Part shown: positions 17,398 to 24,629 of the stretch, piece by piece
Layout of the letters: each line of letters opens with the position of its first letter
Position numbering within the stretch: position 1 is the first letter of the stretch
NCBI GenBank assembly: GCA_023430975.1
Contig: JAEYYB010000116.1
Span: forward strand, 1 to 64,000
Length of the DNA: 64,000 nucleotides
DNA from: Bacillota bacterium
Lineage (GTDB): Bacteria > Bacillota > Clostridia > Acetivibrionales > DSM-2933
Reading direction: 5' to 3'
The notes under the pieces: generated by a model
Told to the model about the DNA's origin: nothing
Database searches by the model: none
Seen by the model: the letters and a program-made list of their open reading frames with translations, nothing else
Program-made: the position numbers and the translations under genes

Positions 17398-18729
17398 ATG
17401 ATGAATTCAAACAATAAGAGAAAAAATATTTTGGTTTTCCTAATAATAAGCATTCTGGTAGTCTTACTTAGTTATTCCCAAACCCTTACTGTAATACCTG
17501 GTCAATTGACATTGGCAGAGGGGGATGATTTTGCATATGACTTTAAAAGTCCATTTCTGGTAAGCATAAAAGCTGATAGGGAAGGGATTATCAGTTTGTT
17601 AAGTGAAAAAATGGGAGCAAAAAATGCAAGCACCCTAGATGTCGGACTTTCCAATCCATTTTCATTAAAGTCTTTAAAGCAGGGGTGTGTCAACCTTAGG
17701 ATGAACTTATTCGGATTAATCCCTGTAAAGACCATGGAAATCAATGTAGTGCCAACAAGGGAAGTTGTAGCTTGCGGAAATACCATTGGCGTAAAGATAA
17801 GGACAAAAGGTCTTCTTGTAATTGGTGTTTCTGATGTTGAAGATTTATCTGGAAATAAAAACTTTCCAGCCAAGCAGAGCGGTATAAAACCTGGAGATCT
17901 GATTTTACAGGCTAATGGCAACGATTTGGTTTGTATAAATGACTTTATTGAGCAGATTGATAACTGTGGAGGGCAGAATATTCGTTTAAGCCTTAAGCAC
18001 GGAGATGAAATAATCAGCAGGTACATTAAACCTGTTAAATCATCGGACGATAACAAATATCATTTGGGTTTATGGGTAAGGGACAGTACAGCAGGCATAG
18101 GCACACTTACATTTTATGATCCTGGTACAAAAAGCTTTGGTGCATTAGGGCATGGTATAACCGATCTTGATACGGGAAAGATAATGCCTGTAAAAGAAGG
18201 AGAAATATTAGAATCAACAATATTATCCGTTAAAAAAGGAAAACAGGGTGCACCAGGAGAATTGAAAGGAATATTCATGGAACAGAGGAAAAGACTTGGG
18301 GTTATAAGTAAGAACTCTGAATTCGGGATATATGGGAGCTTGGAGGATAATGCATCATCAAGGATAGAAGGTAAGCTTTACCCAATTGCTTTAAAGAGTC
18401 AGTTAAGGGAAGGTCCGGCTAAAATACTGTCCAATATAGATGGCAGTGATGTAAGAGAATATGATGTACAGATTCAGAAGGTTTCCAGACAGAAATTGGA
18501 CAGTGCAAAGGGAATGGTTATAAAAGTTACCGATCCTAAGCTTTTAAACATATCAGGCGGAATAGTACAGGGCATGTCAGGAAGTCCCATAATACAGGAT
18601 GGAAGGATAGTAGGAGCGGTGACTCATGTTTTGGTAAATGACCCAACCCGCGGATATGGAATTTTTATAGAGAAGATGATGAAAAATGCGGCAAGCGGTA
18701 ATGCACAGAGTCTCGAAAATGTTGGATGA
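17398..18729 (+). CDS. spoIVB: SpoIVB peptidase (S55)
   Basis: The 443-residue protein has an N-terminal membrane segment (about 12-32), a PDZ domain (about 145-205, with GIKPGDLILQANG) and the S55 serine peptidase domain. The catalytic His is in LGHGITDLDTG and the Ser in GMSGSPIIQDGRIVGAVTH. SpoIVB is secreted from the forespore and triggers SpoIVFB-dependent SigK processing in mother cells. Two adjacent ATG codons (17398, 17401) follow GGGAGAT. It lies upstream of spo0A, as in most spore formers. Confidence 0.95.
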   Translation: MMNSNNKRKNILVFLIISILVVLLSYSQTLTVIPGQLTLAEGDDFAYDFKSPFLVSIKADREGIISLLSEKMGAKNASTLDVGLSNPFSLKSLKQGCVNLRMNLFGLIPVKTMEINVVPTREVVACGNTIGVKIRTKGLLVIGVSDVEDLSGNKNFPAKQSGIKPGDLILQANGNDLVCINDFIEQIDNCGGQNIRLSLKHGDEIISRYIKPVKSSDDNKYHLGLWVRDSTAGIGTLTFYDPGTKSFGALGHGITDLDTGKIMPVKEGEILESTILSVKKGKQGAPGELKGIFMEQRKRLGVISKNSEFGIYGSLEDNASSRIEGKLYPIALKSQLREGPAKILSNIDGSDVREYDVQIQKVSRQKLDSAKGMVIKVTDPKLLNISGGIVQGMSGSPIIQDGRIVGAVTHVLVNDPTRGYGIFIEKMMKNAASGNAQSLENVG

Positions 18730-18771
18730 TATGTAAATTAAAAATAAAAAACTGTATTGCAAAAATGTATG

Positions 18772-18801
18772 GGTGCTTTAAACGACTATGTTTAGAGCAC
18801 C
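18772..18801 (+). terminator. Stem-loop after spoIVB
   Basis: GGTGCTTTAAAC (18772-18783) pairs with GTTTAGAGCACC (18790-18801) with one G-U pair. The tail is A/T rich rather than pure T, so efficiency is uncertain. Confidence 0.6.
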
Positions 18802-19097
18802 TATAATTATATAAATCAATTAATCTTTTGCTCCTATCGAGAAATAGTGTTAAGGCATGGTTGTTGCATAGGGAAATAATTAAGATTTAAAGCTGGGAAA
18901 TATCAATGATTTGGTATATAATTTATATTAAGAGTAAAATGTGGGAGTTTACATTACGGGAAATGACTTTTTAATACCCAGGAAATTATATTAATATACT
19001 GGTTTTCGTAAGCTCATACATAGTCTTTTTTATGAATACTAAAATAAAAAAAGTTGGTACAAATAACCCAACATTCCTAAATATTAGCAATTTAGTC

Positions 19098-19126
19098 TTG
19101 AAATTTTGTCGAAACAGAAATATAAT
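19098..19126 (+). promoter_or_regulatory. spo0A promoter with an 0A box in the spacer
   Basis: TTGAAA (19098-19103) and TATAAT (19121-19126) are separated by 17 bases, a close SigA match. The spacer contains TGTCGAA (19107-19113), the Spo0A-binding core. A box between -35 and -10 suggests Spo0A binds its own promoter and competes with RNA polymerase. Confidence 0.7.
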
Positions 19127-19171
19127 ATCTATGGAATTCATAATTTTTACAAAAGCTGAGGGGGAATCAAA

Positions 19172-19972
19172 TTGTTAGGTAAAAAAATACAGGTGGTTAT
19201 TGCTGATGATAATCGTGAGTTTGGTGATATATTAGCAGAGTATCTAAACAATCAAAGTGATATTGAAGTTGTAGGAGTTGCAAGAGATGGCTTAGAGGCT
19301 TTCGATTTGATTGCAAGCAATGGACCGGATATTGCAATATTGGATATAATTATGCCTCATCTTGATGGACTTGGAGTGTTAGAGAAGGTTAATAGCATTC
19401 AGATGGGCAAAAAACCAATGTTTATAATTCTATCAGCAGTAGGTCAGGATAAGATAACACAGCGTGCGTTATCGTTAGGAGCGGAATACTATGTAGTTAA
19501 GCCATTTGACATGGATATACTTGTATCAAGGATCAGACAGCTTAAGGATGTAAACCAGTCATCAATTTTGATATCTGATCATACAAACGACAGGCCCACT
19601 GTTTTTTCTCCTTCCCCTAGAAACCTTGAAGCTGAGGTAACAAGCATTATGCACGAGATAGGAGTGCCAGCACATATAAAAGGTTATCAGTATTTAAGAG
19701 ATGCGATAATTATGGTAGTAAAGGACCTTGATGTAATAAATTCCATAACCAAGCAGCTTTATCCATCTATAGCTAGAGAATATAATACGACTCCTAGCAG
19801 AGTGGAAAGGGCTATTCGCCATGCTATTGAGGTTGCATGGAGTAGAGGCCAGGTTGATACAATAGATTCCCTCTTTGGATACACTGTAAACTTGGGAAAA
19901 GGGAAGCCTACAAACTCGGAATTTATAGCAATGGTAGCCGATAAACTGAGATTAGAGCTTAAAGTTAGTTAA
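19172..19972 (+). CDS. spo0A: Sporulation master regulator Spo0A
   Basis: The 266-residue response regulator has a receiver domain with acidic pocket residues Asp12-Asp13, phosphoacceptor Asp58 and Lys110, and the C-terminal Spo0A DNA-binding domain with EVTSIMHEIGVPAHIKGYQYLRDAI and the recognition region NTTPSRVERAIRHAIEVAWSRG. Phospho-Spo0A switches cells into sporulation. The start is TTG after GAGGGGG. Its promoter carries an 0A box, which fits autoregulation. Confidence 0.98.
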   Translation: MLGKKIQVVIADDNREFGDILAEYLNNQSDIEVVGVARDGLEAFDLIASNGPDIAILDIIMPHLDGLGVLEKVNSIQMGKKPMFIILSAVGQDKITQRALSLGAEYYVVKPFDMDILVSRIRQLKDVNQSSILISDHTNDRPTVFSPSPRNLEAEVTSIMHEIGVPAHIKGYQYLRDAIIMVVKDLDVINSITKQLYPSIAREYNTTPSRVERAIRHAIEVAWSRGQVDTIDSLFGYTVNLGKGKPTNSEFIAMVADKLRLELKVS

Positions 19973-19992
19973 GGTACAATAATATTAAATCT

Positions 19993-20040
19993 GTATTAAA
20001 AGTAATAAATCTAATACGTTTGTCTGCATGACAAATAAAA
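19993..20040 (-). repeat. Family A half element after spo0A
   Basis: TATTAAAAGTAATAAATC followed by ACGTTTGTC matches one end of family A in the reverse orientation; the remainder has decayed. It lies between the spo0A stop codon and its terminator. Confidence 0.5.
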
Positions 20041-20056
20041 ATACATTAGCCCTGAA

Positions 20057-20100
20057 AATAGCCAACTACAAGAAGTATAATTGAGTTGGCTATTCTATTT
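20057..20100. terminator. Terminator of spo0A (bidirectional)
   Basis: AATAGCCAACT (20057-20067) has a perfect 11-bp complement at 20084-20094, with TCTATTTG beyond it on the + strand and an A-rich left flank. It lies between spo0A and the convergent PspC gene and could serve both. Confidence 0.8.
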
Positions 20101-20105
20101 GTAAC

Positions 20106-20291
20106 TTAGAACTCATCACCTGGGAATATAAACCAACATGCTATATATACAACAACCGAACTTAAACCAGCCAAGGCTAATATAACGAAAATAAGCCGGA
20201 CTAAAGTTGAGTCTATGTTTAAATATTCTGCAATACCTCCGCATACACCGGCTATTTTTTTATCGGTATGCGATAAATACAGTTTCTTCAT
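20106..20291 (-). CDS. PspC domain membrane protein
   Basis: The 61-residue protein has the PspC pattern: a cytoplasmic N-terminus with DKKIAGVCGGIAEYLNIDSTLVRL and one membrane helix ending CWFIFPGDEF. I set the start at 20291 because AGAGGTGAT precedes that ATG; longer in-frame starts exist but have no ribosome site. PspC proteins take part in membrane-stress signalling in other bacteria, but short stand-alone forms like this are of unknown role in clostridia. A close paralogue is at 50543-50749. Confidence 0.85.
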   Translation of the reverse strand: MKKLYLSHTDKKIAGVCGGIAEYLNIDSTLVRLIFVILALAGLSSVVVYIACWFIFPGDEF

Positions 20292-20677
20292 GAAAATCAC
20301 CTCTAATGATATATATACCATAATACGCAATATTATATCATTTGTCTGATTAAATGTAAGACTTATATTTTCCATTAATACCATTTACAAGTTTTAGCTC
20401 AAAAACTCTTTCAACTCCGCTTATAGGTTATAGTGCTTTAATATTTAATACCTATATGACCAGTTATGAAATGCAAGTAATTAATAAATTATTTGAAATA
20501 TGAGATAGTGTTTATATAGAACTAAGGCTCATTATATTTAACGTTTTCGTAACTTCTTTAATTTCAACTTATGATAGATTATAATTGTTGAGCAATTGAT
20601 CTATTCATCTAATGAGTAGAGTATCAGGCTTAAATTACTTAGCAAAACTTAATATATTTTTGAGAGGATCAAATAAA
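20292..20677. other. Intergenic region, nothing distinct
   Basis: This is 386 bp of AT-rich DNA between divergent genes. Beyond the ribosome site of the PspC gene and the leader of the lipoprotein gene I recognise no feature. Confidence 0.4.
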
Positions 20678-21637
20678 ATGAAGAAAGTATATTGTTCATT
20701 AATAATATCTTTATTATTATTAATTAGTGGATGTACTTCAAGCCATGTAAATGTAGATATGAAAACTAAAGCAAAGAATCAAATACCATTAGTATCAACA
20801 ACCGCATTAAGTAGCAAAGATACTATGGAGAAAATTTGGGATAATTTCGCAAAAGATGCTAGCCTAAATGATGCTCCAGGGGAACCTGATTTATATTTGT
20901 TTTATATTGAGGGCTTGAAGAATAAGAATGATTATGTTAGATGGTATTCTACATATAAAATTATTGAGTATGCCTGGGACGAAAGCCACAAAACAGAAAT
21001 ATCTAAATTATTAAATGACCTCTGCAATGATAAAACAGATTTTGTTAAGAAAGCAGCTGTGTTTTCTTTAGCTGTAATAAATAAAGAGTTTGAAAAAGAT
21101 ATATTTAAAAGATCACCTGATGGAAATAACTTCATTTTTACAAGATTTTATGAATCAAGATATAATGGAGGAGAAATATGGATATATAATAAGCCTAATG
21201 ATAGTTATTGGCTTTATAAGAAAATCAATACAGGCAGCTTAGGTGAAATATCTTGGGCACCAAATAGTAAAAAAATTTGTATTTCATTTTACGGAAGGAC
21301 ATGGTCTAACATAGGAATATTGGATATAGATGTTAATAGTAATGAACATAATATTGTTTTACCTGAAATATCGAGTTACATTTCTGAAAACAAAAAAGCT
21401 TTAGGGTATAAGGTAGGCCGAAATCAAAGATCGGATTTCTATATTAACATTTTAGAATGGAAAGAAGACAGTACAAAGGTATTGCTATCTTATAATTTTA
21501 CTGATGATGATTATTTAGAACAGAGTGGTATAGTAGTATACGACTTAGTGCGGCACAAGGTCGAAAAACTCGAAAAATATAATCCTGAATATAATGAACG
21601 ACCCACAGTAGAAAAACCTCATGGATTTAAATGGTAG
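20678..21637 (+). CDS. Lipoprotein with HEAT-like and beta-propeller-like segments
   Basis: The 319-residue protein starts with a lipoprotein signal: a hydrophobic run then LLISGC, with Cys20 as lipid site. Residues about 70-145 have helical-repeat character (NDYVRWYSTYKIIEYAW, TDFVKKAAVFSLAVI). From about 150 on, segments such as GEISWAPNSKKICIS resemble TolB/WD40-like propeller strands. I chose the ATG at 20678 after GAGAGGA. The gene is noticeably more A/T rich than the core genes around it, which suggests acquisition. No function can be assigned. Confidence 0.6.
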   Translation: MKKVYCSLIISLLLLISGCTSSHVNVDMKTKAKNQIPLVSTTALSSKDTMEKIWDNFAKDASLNDAPGEPDLYLFYIEGLKNKNDYVRWYSTYKIIEYAWDESHKTEISKLLNDLCNDKTDFVKKAAVFSLAVINKEFEKDIFKRSPDGNNFIFTRFYESRYNGGEIWIYNKPNDSYWLYKKINTGSLGEISWAPNSKKICISFYGRTWSNIGILDIDVNSNEHNIVLPEISSYISENKKALGYKVGRNQRSDFYINILEWKEDSTKVLLSYNFTDDDYLEQSGIVVYDLVRHKVEKLEKYNPEYNERPTVEKPHGFKW

Positions 21638-21681
21638 AAAATATTTGAAATCCGGCTATATATGTTTTAGAAGTTCCTAAA

Positions 21682-21954
21682 TTAAATTATAGCCATTTTA
21701 ATAACCGGGCCTTCCAAGCACACATAGGTTTCATTAATTTTACAATGGCCGCATTTGCCCACGCCACAGCTCATGTTACGCTCAAATGAGACCCAGATAT
21801 TCTCTTCCTTGACTCCAATCTTTTGGAACTCTCTTGCGGTGCAGCTCATCATTATAGGAGGACCGACAATAATTACCTCTATATTATCCAAATCATTTAT
21901 ATTAACACGGGGTGCAAAATCGGTTATGAACCCTGTGTTACAAGCCCACGCCGA
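21682..21954 (-). pseudogene. C-terminal fragment of an FNR-like flavoprotein with a [2Fe-2S] site
   Basis: The minus strand reads in frame from the edge of the repeat at 21955 to a stop at 21682. It encodes GFITDF, then EVIIVGPPIMM, then CGVGKCGHCKI and YVCLEGP. These are the end of the NAD-binding domain and the iron-sulfur cysteines of the electron-transfer subunit family that includes PyrK, sulfhydrogenase gamma and AsrB. A full protein would be about 270-290 residues; only about 90 remain. The missing N-terminal part ends exactly where a family A repeat begins. No intact start with a ribosome site is present, so I call it a remnant. Confidence 0.75.
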
Positions 21955-22053
21955 ATATTAAAAGTGCTAATAATCTTACATTTGGCGGAGCAAATAAAGA
22001 ACGGTTCTACGGGATTTGTTTAAGACAAATGTAATAGGTTTATCACTTTTAAT
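21955..22053 (+). repeat. Family A repeat, copy 3 (subfamily 2)
   Basis: This full copy of about 99 bp begins ATATTAAAAGTGC and ends CACTTTTAAT. It abuts the broken end of the flavoprotein fragment. Its central GAACGGTTCTACGGG differs slightly from the other subfamily 2 copies. Confidence 0.85.
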
Positions 22054-22189
22054 CTATAAATTTTATGGGACTTTATTTAAGGATCTTCATAAAATCTTCA
22101 TAATCAACTGATATATTAAAGAAAGCTTATTATATAATGAGGAACTGGTAAGATTAAGCTAATTAATTAAATATCGGGAGGTAATTTTT

Positions 22190-22678
22190 ATGGATAACAT
22201 GACACATTATATGGAATTGCTTGCAGCAAACCAGCCCTGGAATCTTCTTTTATTCATGGCTATACCTGTAATTTTGGCTGAAACAATTGCAATAACCGAA
22301 TTGGCTATACTTTTTAGCCGCAAATTTGATGGAATGATTAGGAAGGTTAACAAAATTGCAGGTATTATCGTAGGAATTTATTTTACAGGCGTTTTTATTT
22401 ATCTCATGTCTACAGCTGTTATTCCTTTGACTCAGAAGGGTGAGTGGAGGGGACCGGCTGATGTAATCGCTGTAGGCTTTTATTTGTCAGGAATAGTTCC
22501 GCTGCTCGGAATGGCATTACTTGAAATGGGCCTCATAGGAAGAAAACGTGATGAGATGGGAAAGCTTAAACTCCATTCGATTTTCGTAGGAATATTCCTT
22601 GTGGTTGCACATATAGCTATGATATTCGGAATGCTAAACCCTGATTTGCTTAATATGGATATGAACATGAAAATGTAG
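22190..22678 (+). CDS. Four-helix integral membrane protein (DUF6803-like)
   Basis: The 162-residue protein has four hydrophobic segments (about residues 18-40, 52-75, 91-114 and 130-152). Distinct features are the N-terminal MTHYMELLAANQPWNLLLFMA and a Met-rich tail (NMDMNMKM) that could bind a metal. It resembles an uncharacterised clostridial membrane family I remember as DUF6803; the name is not certain. CGGGAGG precedes the ATG. It is followed by its own terminator, so it is probably transcribed alone. Confidence 0.6.
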   Translation: MDNMTHYMELLAANQPWNLLLFMAIPVILAETIAITELAILFSRKFDGMIRKVNKIAGIIVGIYFTGVFIYLMSTAVIPLTQKGEWRGPADVIAVGFYLSGIVPLLGMALLEMGLIGRKRDEMGKLKLHSIFVGIFLVVAHIAMIFGMLNPDLLNMDMNMKM

Positions 22679-22717
22679 GATTAATGATGCTTTTAAGGTT
22701 TTTATATGAAAGAATTG

Positions 22718-22760
22718 AAACGGTCTGCAGAAAAAATGTGCAGGGCGTTTTTCTTTTTGT
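22718..22760 (+). terminator. Terminator after the four-helix membrane protein
   Basis: AAACGGTCTGCA (22718-22729) pairs imperfectly with TGCAGGGCGTTT (22739-22750), followed by TTCTTTTTG. Confidence 0.7.
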
Positions 22761-22773
22761 CATGATCAAAATA

Positions 22774-22858
22774 ATAACTTCCGATATAAATTTCGCTCAT
22801 GTATGAACTTAACTCGTCAACACATGCACAGAAAGCGAAAGTAATTTTTTAAAATCAT
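22774..22858 (+). repeat. Family B palindromic repeat, copy 3
   Basis: This element contains TAACTTCCGATATAAATTTC, then a CTCGTCAACACATG middle and a GCGAAAGTAATTTTTTA end. It aligns with the reverse complement of 7958-8050. Together with a terminator it fills the 338-bp gap before metA; no SAM riboswitch signature is present there. Confidence 0.65.
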
Positions 22859-23016
22859 ACCTTGACATAGGAAAATTGAGGAAAATTCTTTTGGTATTGA
22901 AAAAAGAAGCTAAAAGATATAATATAAATATATTATTCATATAAATTAACTTGGATTTTAAATGCATATAAAATCAATTGTTGTTTACATTTGGTTCTTA
23001 TATAAGGAGGTATCAT

Positions 23017-23961
23017 ATGCCAATAAAAATACCTGATAATCTACCTGCAGCAGAGATTCTTTCGAATGAAAATATATTTGTCATGACTGAAGAAAGGGCC
23101 ATGCATCAAGATATCAGGCCTCTTAAAATAGCTATTTTAAATCTTATGCCGACAAAAATTGTCACCGAGACACAGCTGCTTCGTCTTGTAGGAAATACTC
23201 CTATTCAGGTTGATATAGTACTTTTGCATCCTCAGACACATACATCAAAGAACACTCCTGAAGAGCATCTTGCAACTTTTTATAAAACCTTTGATGTTGT
23301 AAAGAATGAAAGGTTTGACGGTCTTCTCATAACAGGGGCACCTATTGAGACAATGCCCTTTGAAGAAGTGACATATTGGGATGAGCTAAAAGCAATAATG
23401 GATTGGAGTCTTACCAATGTGTACTCAACATTTCATATTTGCTGGGCTGCCCAAGCCGGACTTTACCACCATTATGGAATACCCAAATATCCATTGCCTG
23501 AAAAAATGTTTGGTGTATTCAGGCATAAGATAAATAAGAAGAATGTTATGCTCTTTAGAGGGTTTGACGATGAGTTTTTTGTACCTCACTCAAGGCATAC
23601 CGGCATTAAGAGAGAAGATATTGAGAAGGTAAGTGAGCTCGAGATACTCTCAGAATCTGATGAATCAGGGGTATATATTGTTAAAACCCAGGGTGGAAGA
23701 CAAATATTTGTAACTGGCCATTCCGAGTATGATCCGCTTACTCTGAAAGCGGAGTATGACAGGGATGTTTCAAAAGGGCTTAATATTAAAGTTCCGCAAA
23801 ATTATTTTCTTGATGACGATCCTGCAAAAGAGCCTATTGTCAAATGGAGAGGACATGCAAATCTACTTTTTTCAAATTGGCTTAATTACTACGTATACCA
23901 GCAAACTCCATTTGATTTGAATCAGCTAAAAAATGGTTATAATAATAAGAAAAACGATTGA
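23017..23961 (+). CDS. metA: Homoserine O-acetyltransferase (MetA family)
   Basis: The 314-residue enzyme activates homoserine for methionine synthesis. With the start at 23017 (ATG after AAGGAGG), family numbering fits exactly: nucleophile Cys142 in FHICWAAQAG, and His235 and Glu237 in TGHSEYD. Residue 111 is Glu (GAPIE), the state that in Bacillus cereus MetA gives acetyl-CoA rather than succinyl-CoA use; E. coli has Gly there. Acetyl specificity agrees with the nearby O-acetylhomoserine sulfhydrylase. The product is therefore probably O-acetylhomoserine, despite the family's usual succinyltransferase label. Confidence 0.93.
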   Translation: MPIKIPDNLPAAEILSNENIFVMTEERAMHQDIRPLKIAILNLMPTKIVTETQLLRLVGNTPIQVDIVLLHPQTHTSKNTPEEHLATFYKTFDVVKNERFDGLLITGAPIETMPFEEVTYWDELKAIMDWSLTNVYSTFHICWAAQAGLYHHYGIPKYPLPEKMFGVFRHKINKKNVMLFRGFDDEFFVPHSRHTGIKREDIEKVSELEILSESDESGVYIVKTQGGRQIFVTGHSEYDPLTLKAEYDRDVSKGLNIKVPQNYFLDDDPAKEPIVKWRGHANLLFSNWLNYYVYQQTPFDLNQLKNGYNNKKND

Positions 23962-23986
23962 CAGACCATAAAATAAGATGTATCAT
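23958..23986 (+). promoter_or_regulatory. Promoter of the Rrf2 regulator
   Basis: TTGACA (23958-23963) and TATCAT (23981-23986) with a 17-base spacer form a strong SigA promoter. The -35 box overlaps the metA stop codon. Confidence 0.7.
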
Positions 23987-23989
23987 AAA

Positions 23990-24008
23990 ACAAATAGGAA
24001 TAGTAGGG
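23990..24008 (+). promoter_or_regulatory. Candidate Rrf2/CymR-like operator (rrf2)
   Basis: ACAAATAGGAATAGTAGGG overlaps the expected transcription start. Its right part, GAATAGTAGGG, is shared with the site upstream of cysK (34835-34853). The position fits autorepression. Confidence 0.5.
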
Positions 24009-24025
24009 AAAAGGTAGGGTAATCT

Positions 24026-24475
24026 ATGAAGCTTTCAACAAAAGGAAGGTATGGATTAAGAGCAATGGTGGACTTAGCCGTAAACTCGGCAGGTGATCAT
24101 GTTTCATTGTGCAGCATAGCCGAAAGGCAGGATATATCGGAAAATTATCTGGAACAGGTTTTTTCTATTCTTAGAAAATCCGGTTTGGTAAAGAGTGTTA
24201 AAGGGGCACAAGGTGGGTATGTATTAGCTGACAACCCTGCTAACATAAAGGTAGGGAGTATATTAAGAGCTTTAGAAGGAGATTTATCGGTTGTTGATGA
24301 AGGTCTTGAGGAGAGTATATCCCACCAAAGTATTATTCAGAACTGCATAAAGCTCAATGTATGGGATAAGATAAATGAAAGCATAAACAGCATTGTGGAT
24401 TCTCTTACATTGGAGGACCTTGTCATTGAATACAAGAAAATAAGCGGTAATTCTCCGGACATGTATTTTATATGA
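24026..24475 (+). CDS. Rrf2-family regulator, CymR-like
   Basis: The 149-residue protein has the Rrf2 winged helix: MKLSTKGRYGLRAMVDLA, SIAERQDISENYLEQVFSILRKSGLVKSVKGAQGGY. It lacks the three-cysteine iron-sulfur cluster motif of IscR (only Cys32 and Cys111 in the chain), so it is more like CymR, which with CysK senses cysteine supply in Bacillus. It lies between metA and metY, and a candidate operator is shared with metY and cysK. A role in sulfur amino-acid control is therefore inferred. Confidence 0.85.
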   Translation: MKLSTKGRYGLRAMVDLAVNSAGDHVSLCSIAERQDISENYLEQVFSILRKSGLVKSVKGAQGGYVLADNPANIKVGSILRALEGDLSVVDEGLEESISHQSIIQNCIKLNVWDKINESINSIVDSLTLEDLVIEYKKISGNSPDMYFI

Positions 24476-24507
24476 TTATCATGTATTATATAAATCATAT
24501 AAAATTT

Positions 24508-24570
24508 TGGTGTATTCTACACCATAGTTTCTCACAACAATAAGGATGCAAAATTGCTTGCGATTTTGCA
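24508..24570 (+). repeat. Family D two-hairpin element, copy 1
   Basis: A first hairpin (TGGTGTA 24508-24514 with TACACCA 24518-24524) is followed by a CAACAATAAGGA link and a second hairpin (TGCAAAATTGC 24547-24557 with GCGATTTTGCA 24560-24570). The same layout recurs at 39113-39184. It lies just upstream of the metY operator. Confidence 0.5.
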
Positions 24571-24577
24571 CATGAAA

Positions 24578-24595
24578 ACCGAGTAATAATATAGG
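24578..24595 (+). promoter_or_regulatory. Candidate Rrf2/CymR-like operator (metY)
   Basis: ACCGAGTAATAATATAGG has the ACC...TAGG ends and N5-centre spacing of the cysK site (ACCTATTTGAATAGTAGG). It lies 35 bases before the metY start and would overlap the promoter -10 region. Confidence 0.4.
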
Positions 24596-24629
24596 AACAA
24601 TAAAGTTGAATAAAAAGGAGAACGATAAT

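Larger units (their letters stand above)
18730..19171. other. Intergenic region between spoIVB and spo0A
   Basis: The 442-bp region contains a terminator-like stem after spoIVB (18772-18801), a small GTTGG/CCAAC hairpin near 19053-19072, and the spo0A promoter with an 0A box. I see no reading frame in it that looks real. Confidence 0.6.

Noticed and set aside
21755..22023. Short + strand frames over the flavoprotein fragment and repeat
   Set aside because: They have no ribosome sites and lie antisense to a recognisable iron-sulfur motif on the minus strand.
22679..23016. A SAM (S-box) or T-box riboswitch upstream of metA
   Set aside because: The leader contains a terminator of the previous gene and a family B repeat but none of the conserved S-box or T-box core sequences. 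The metY and cysK leaders also lack them.
24026..24475. IscR identity for the Rrf2 protein
   Set aside because: The three conserved cluster cysteines of IscR are absent, and the neighbours are sulfur amino-acid genes, not isc/suf genes.
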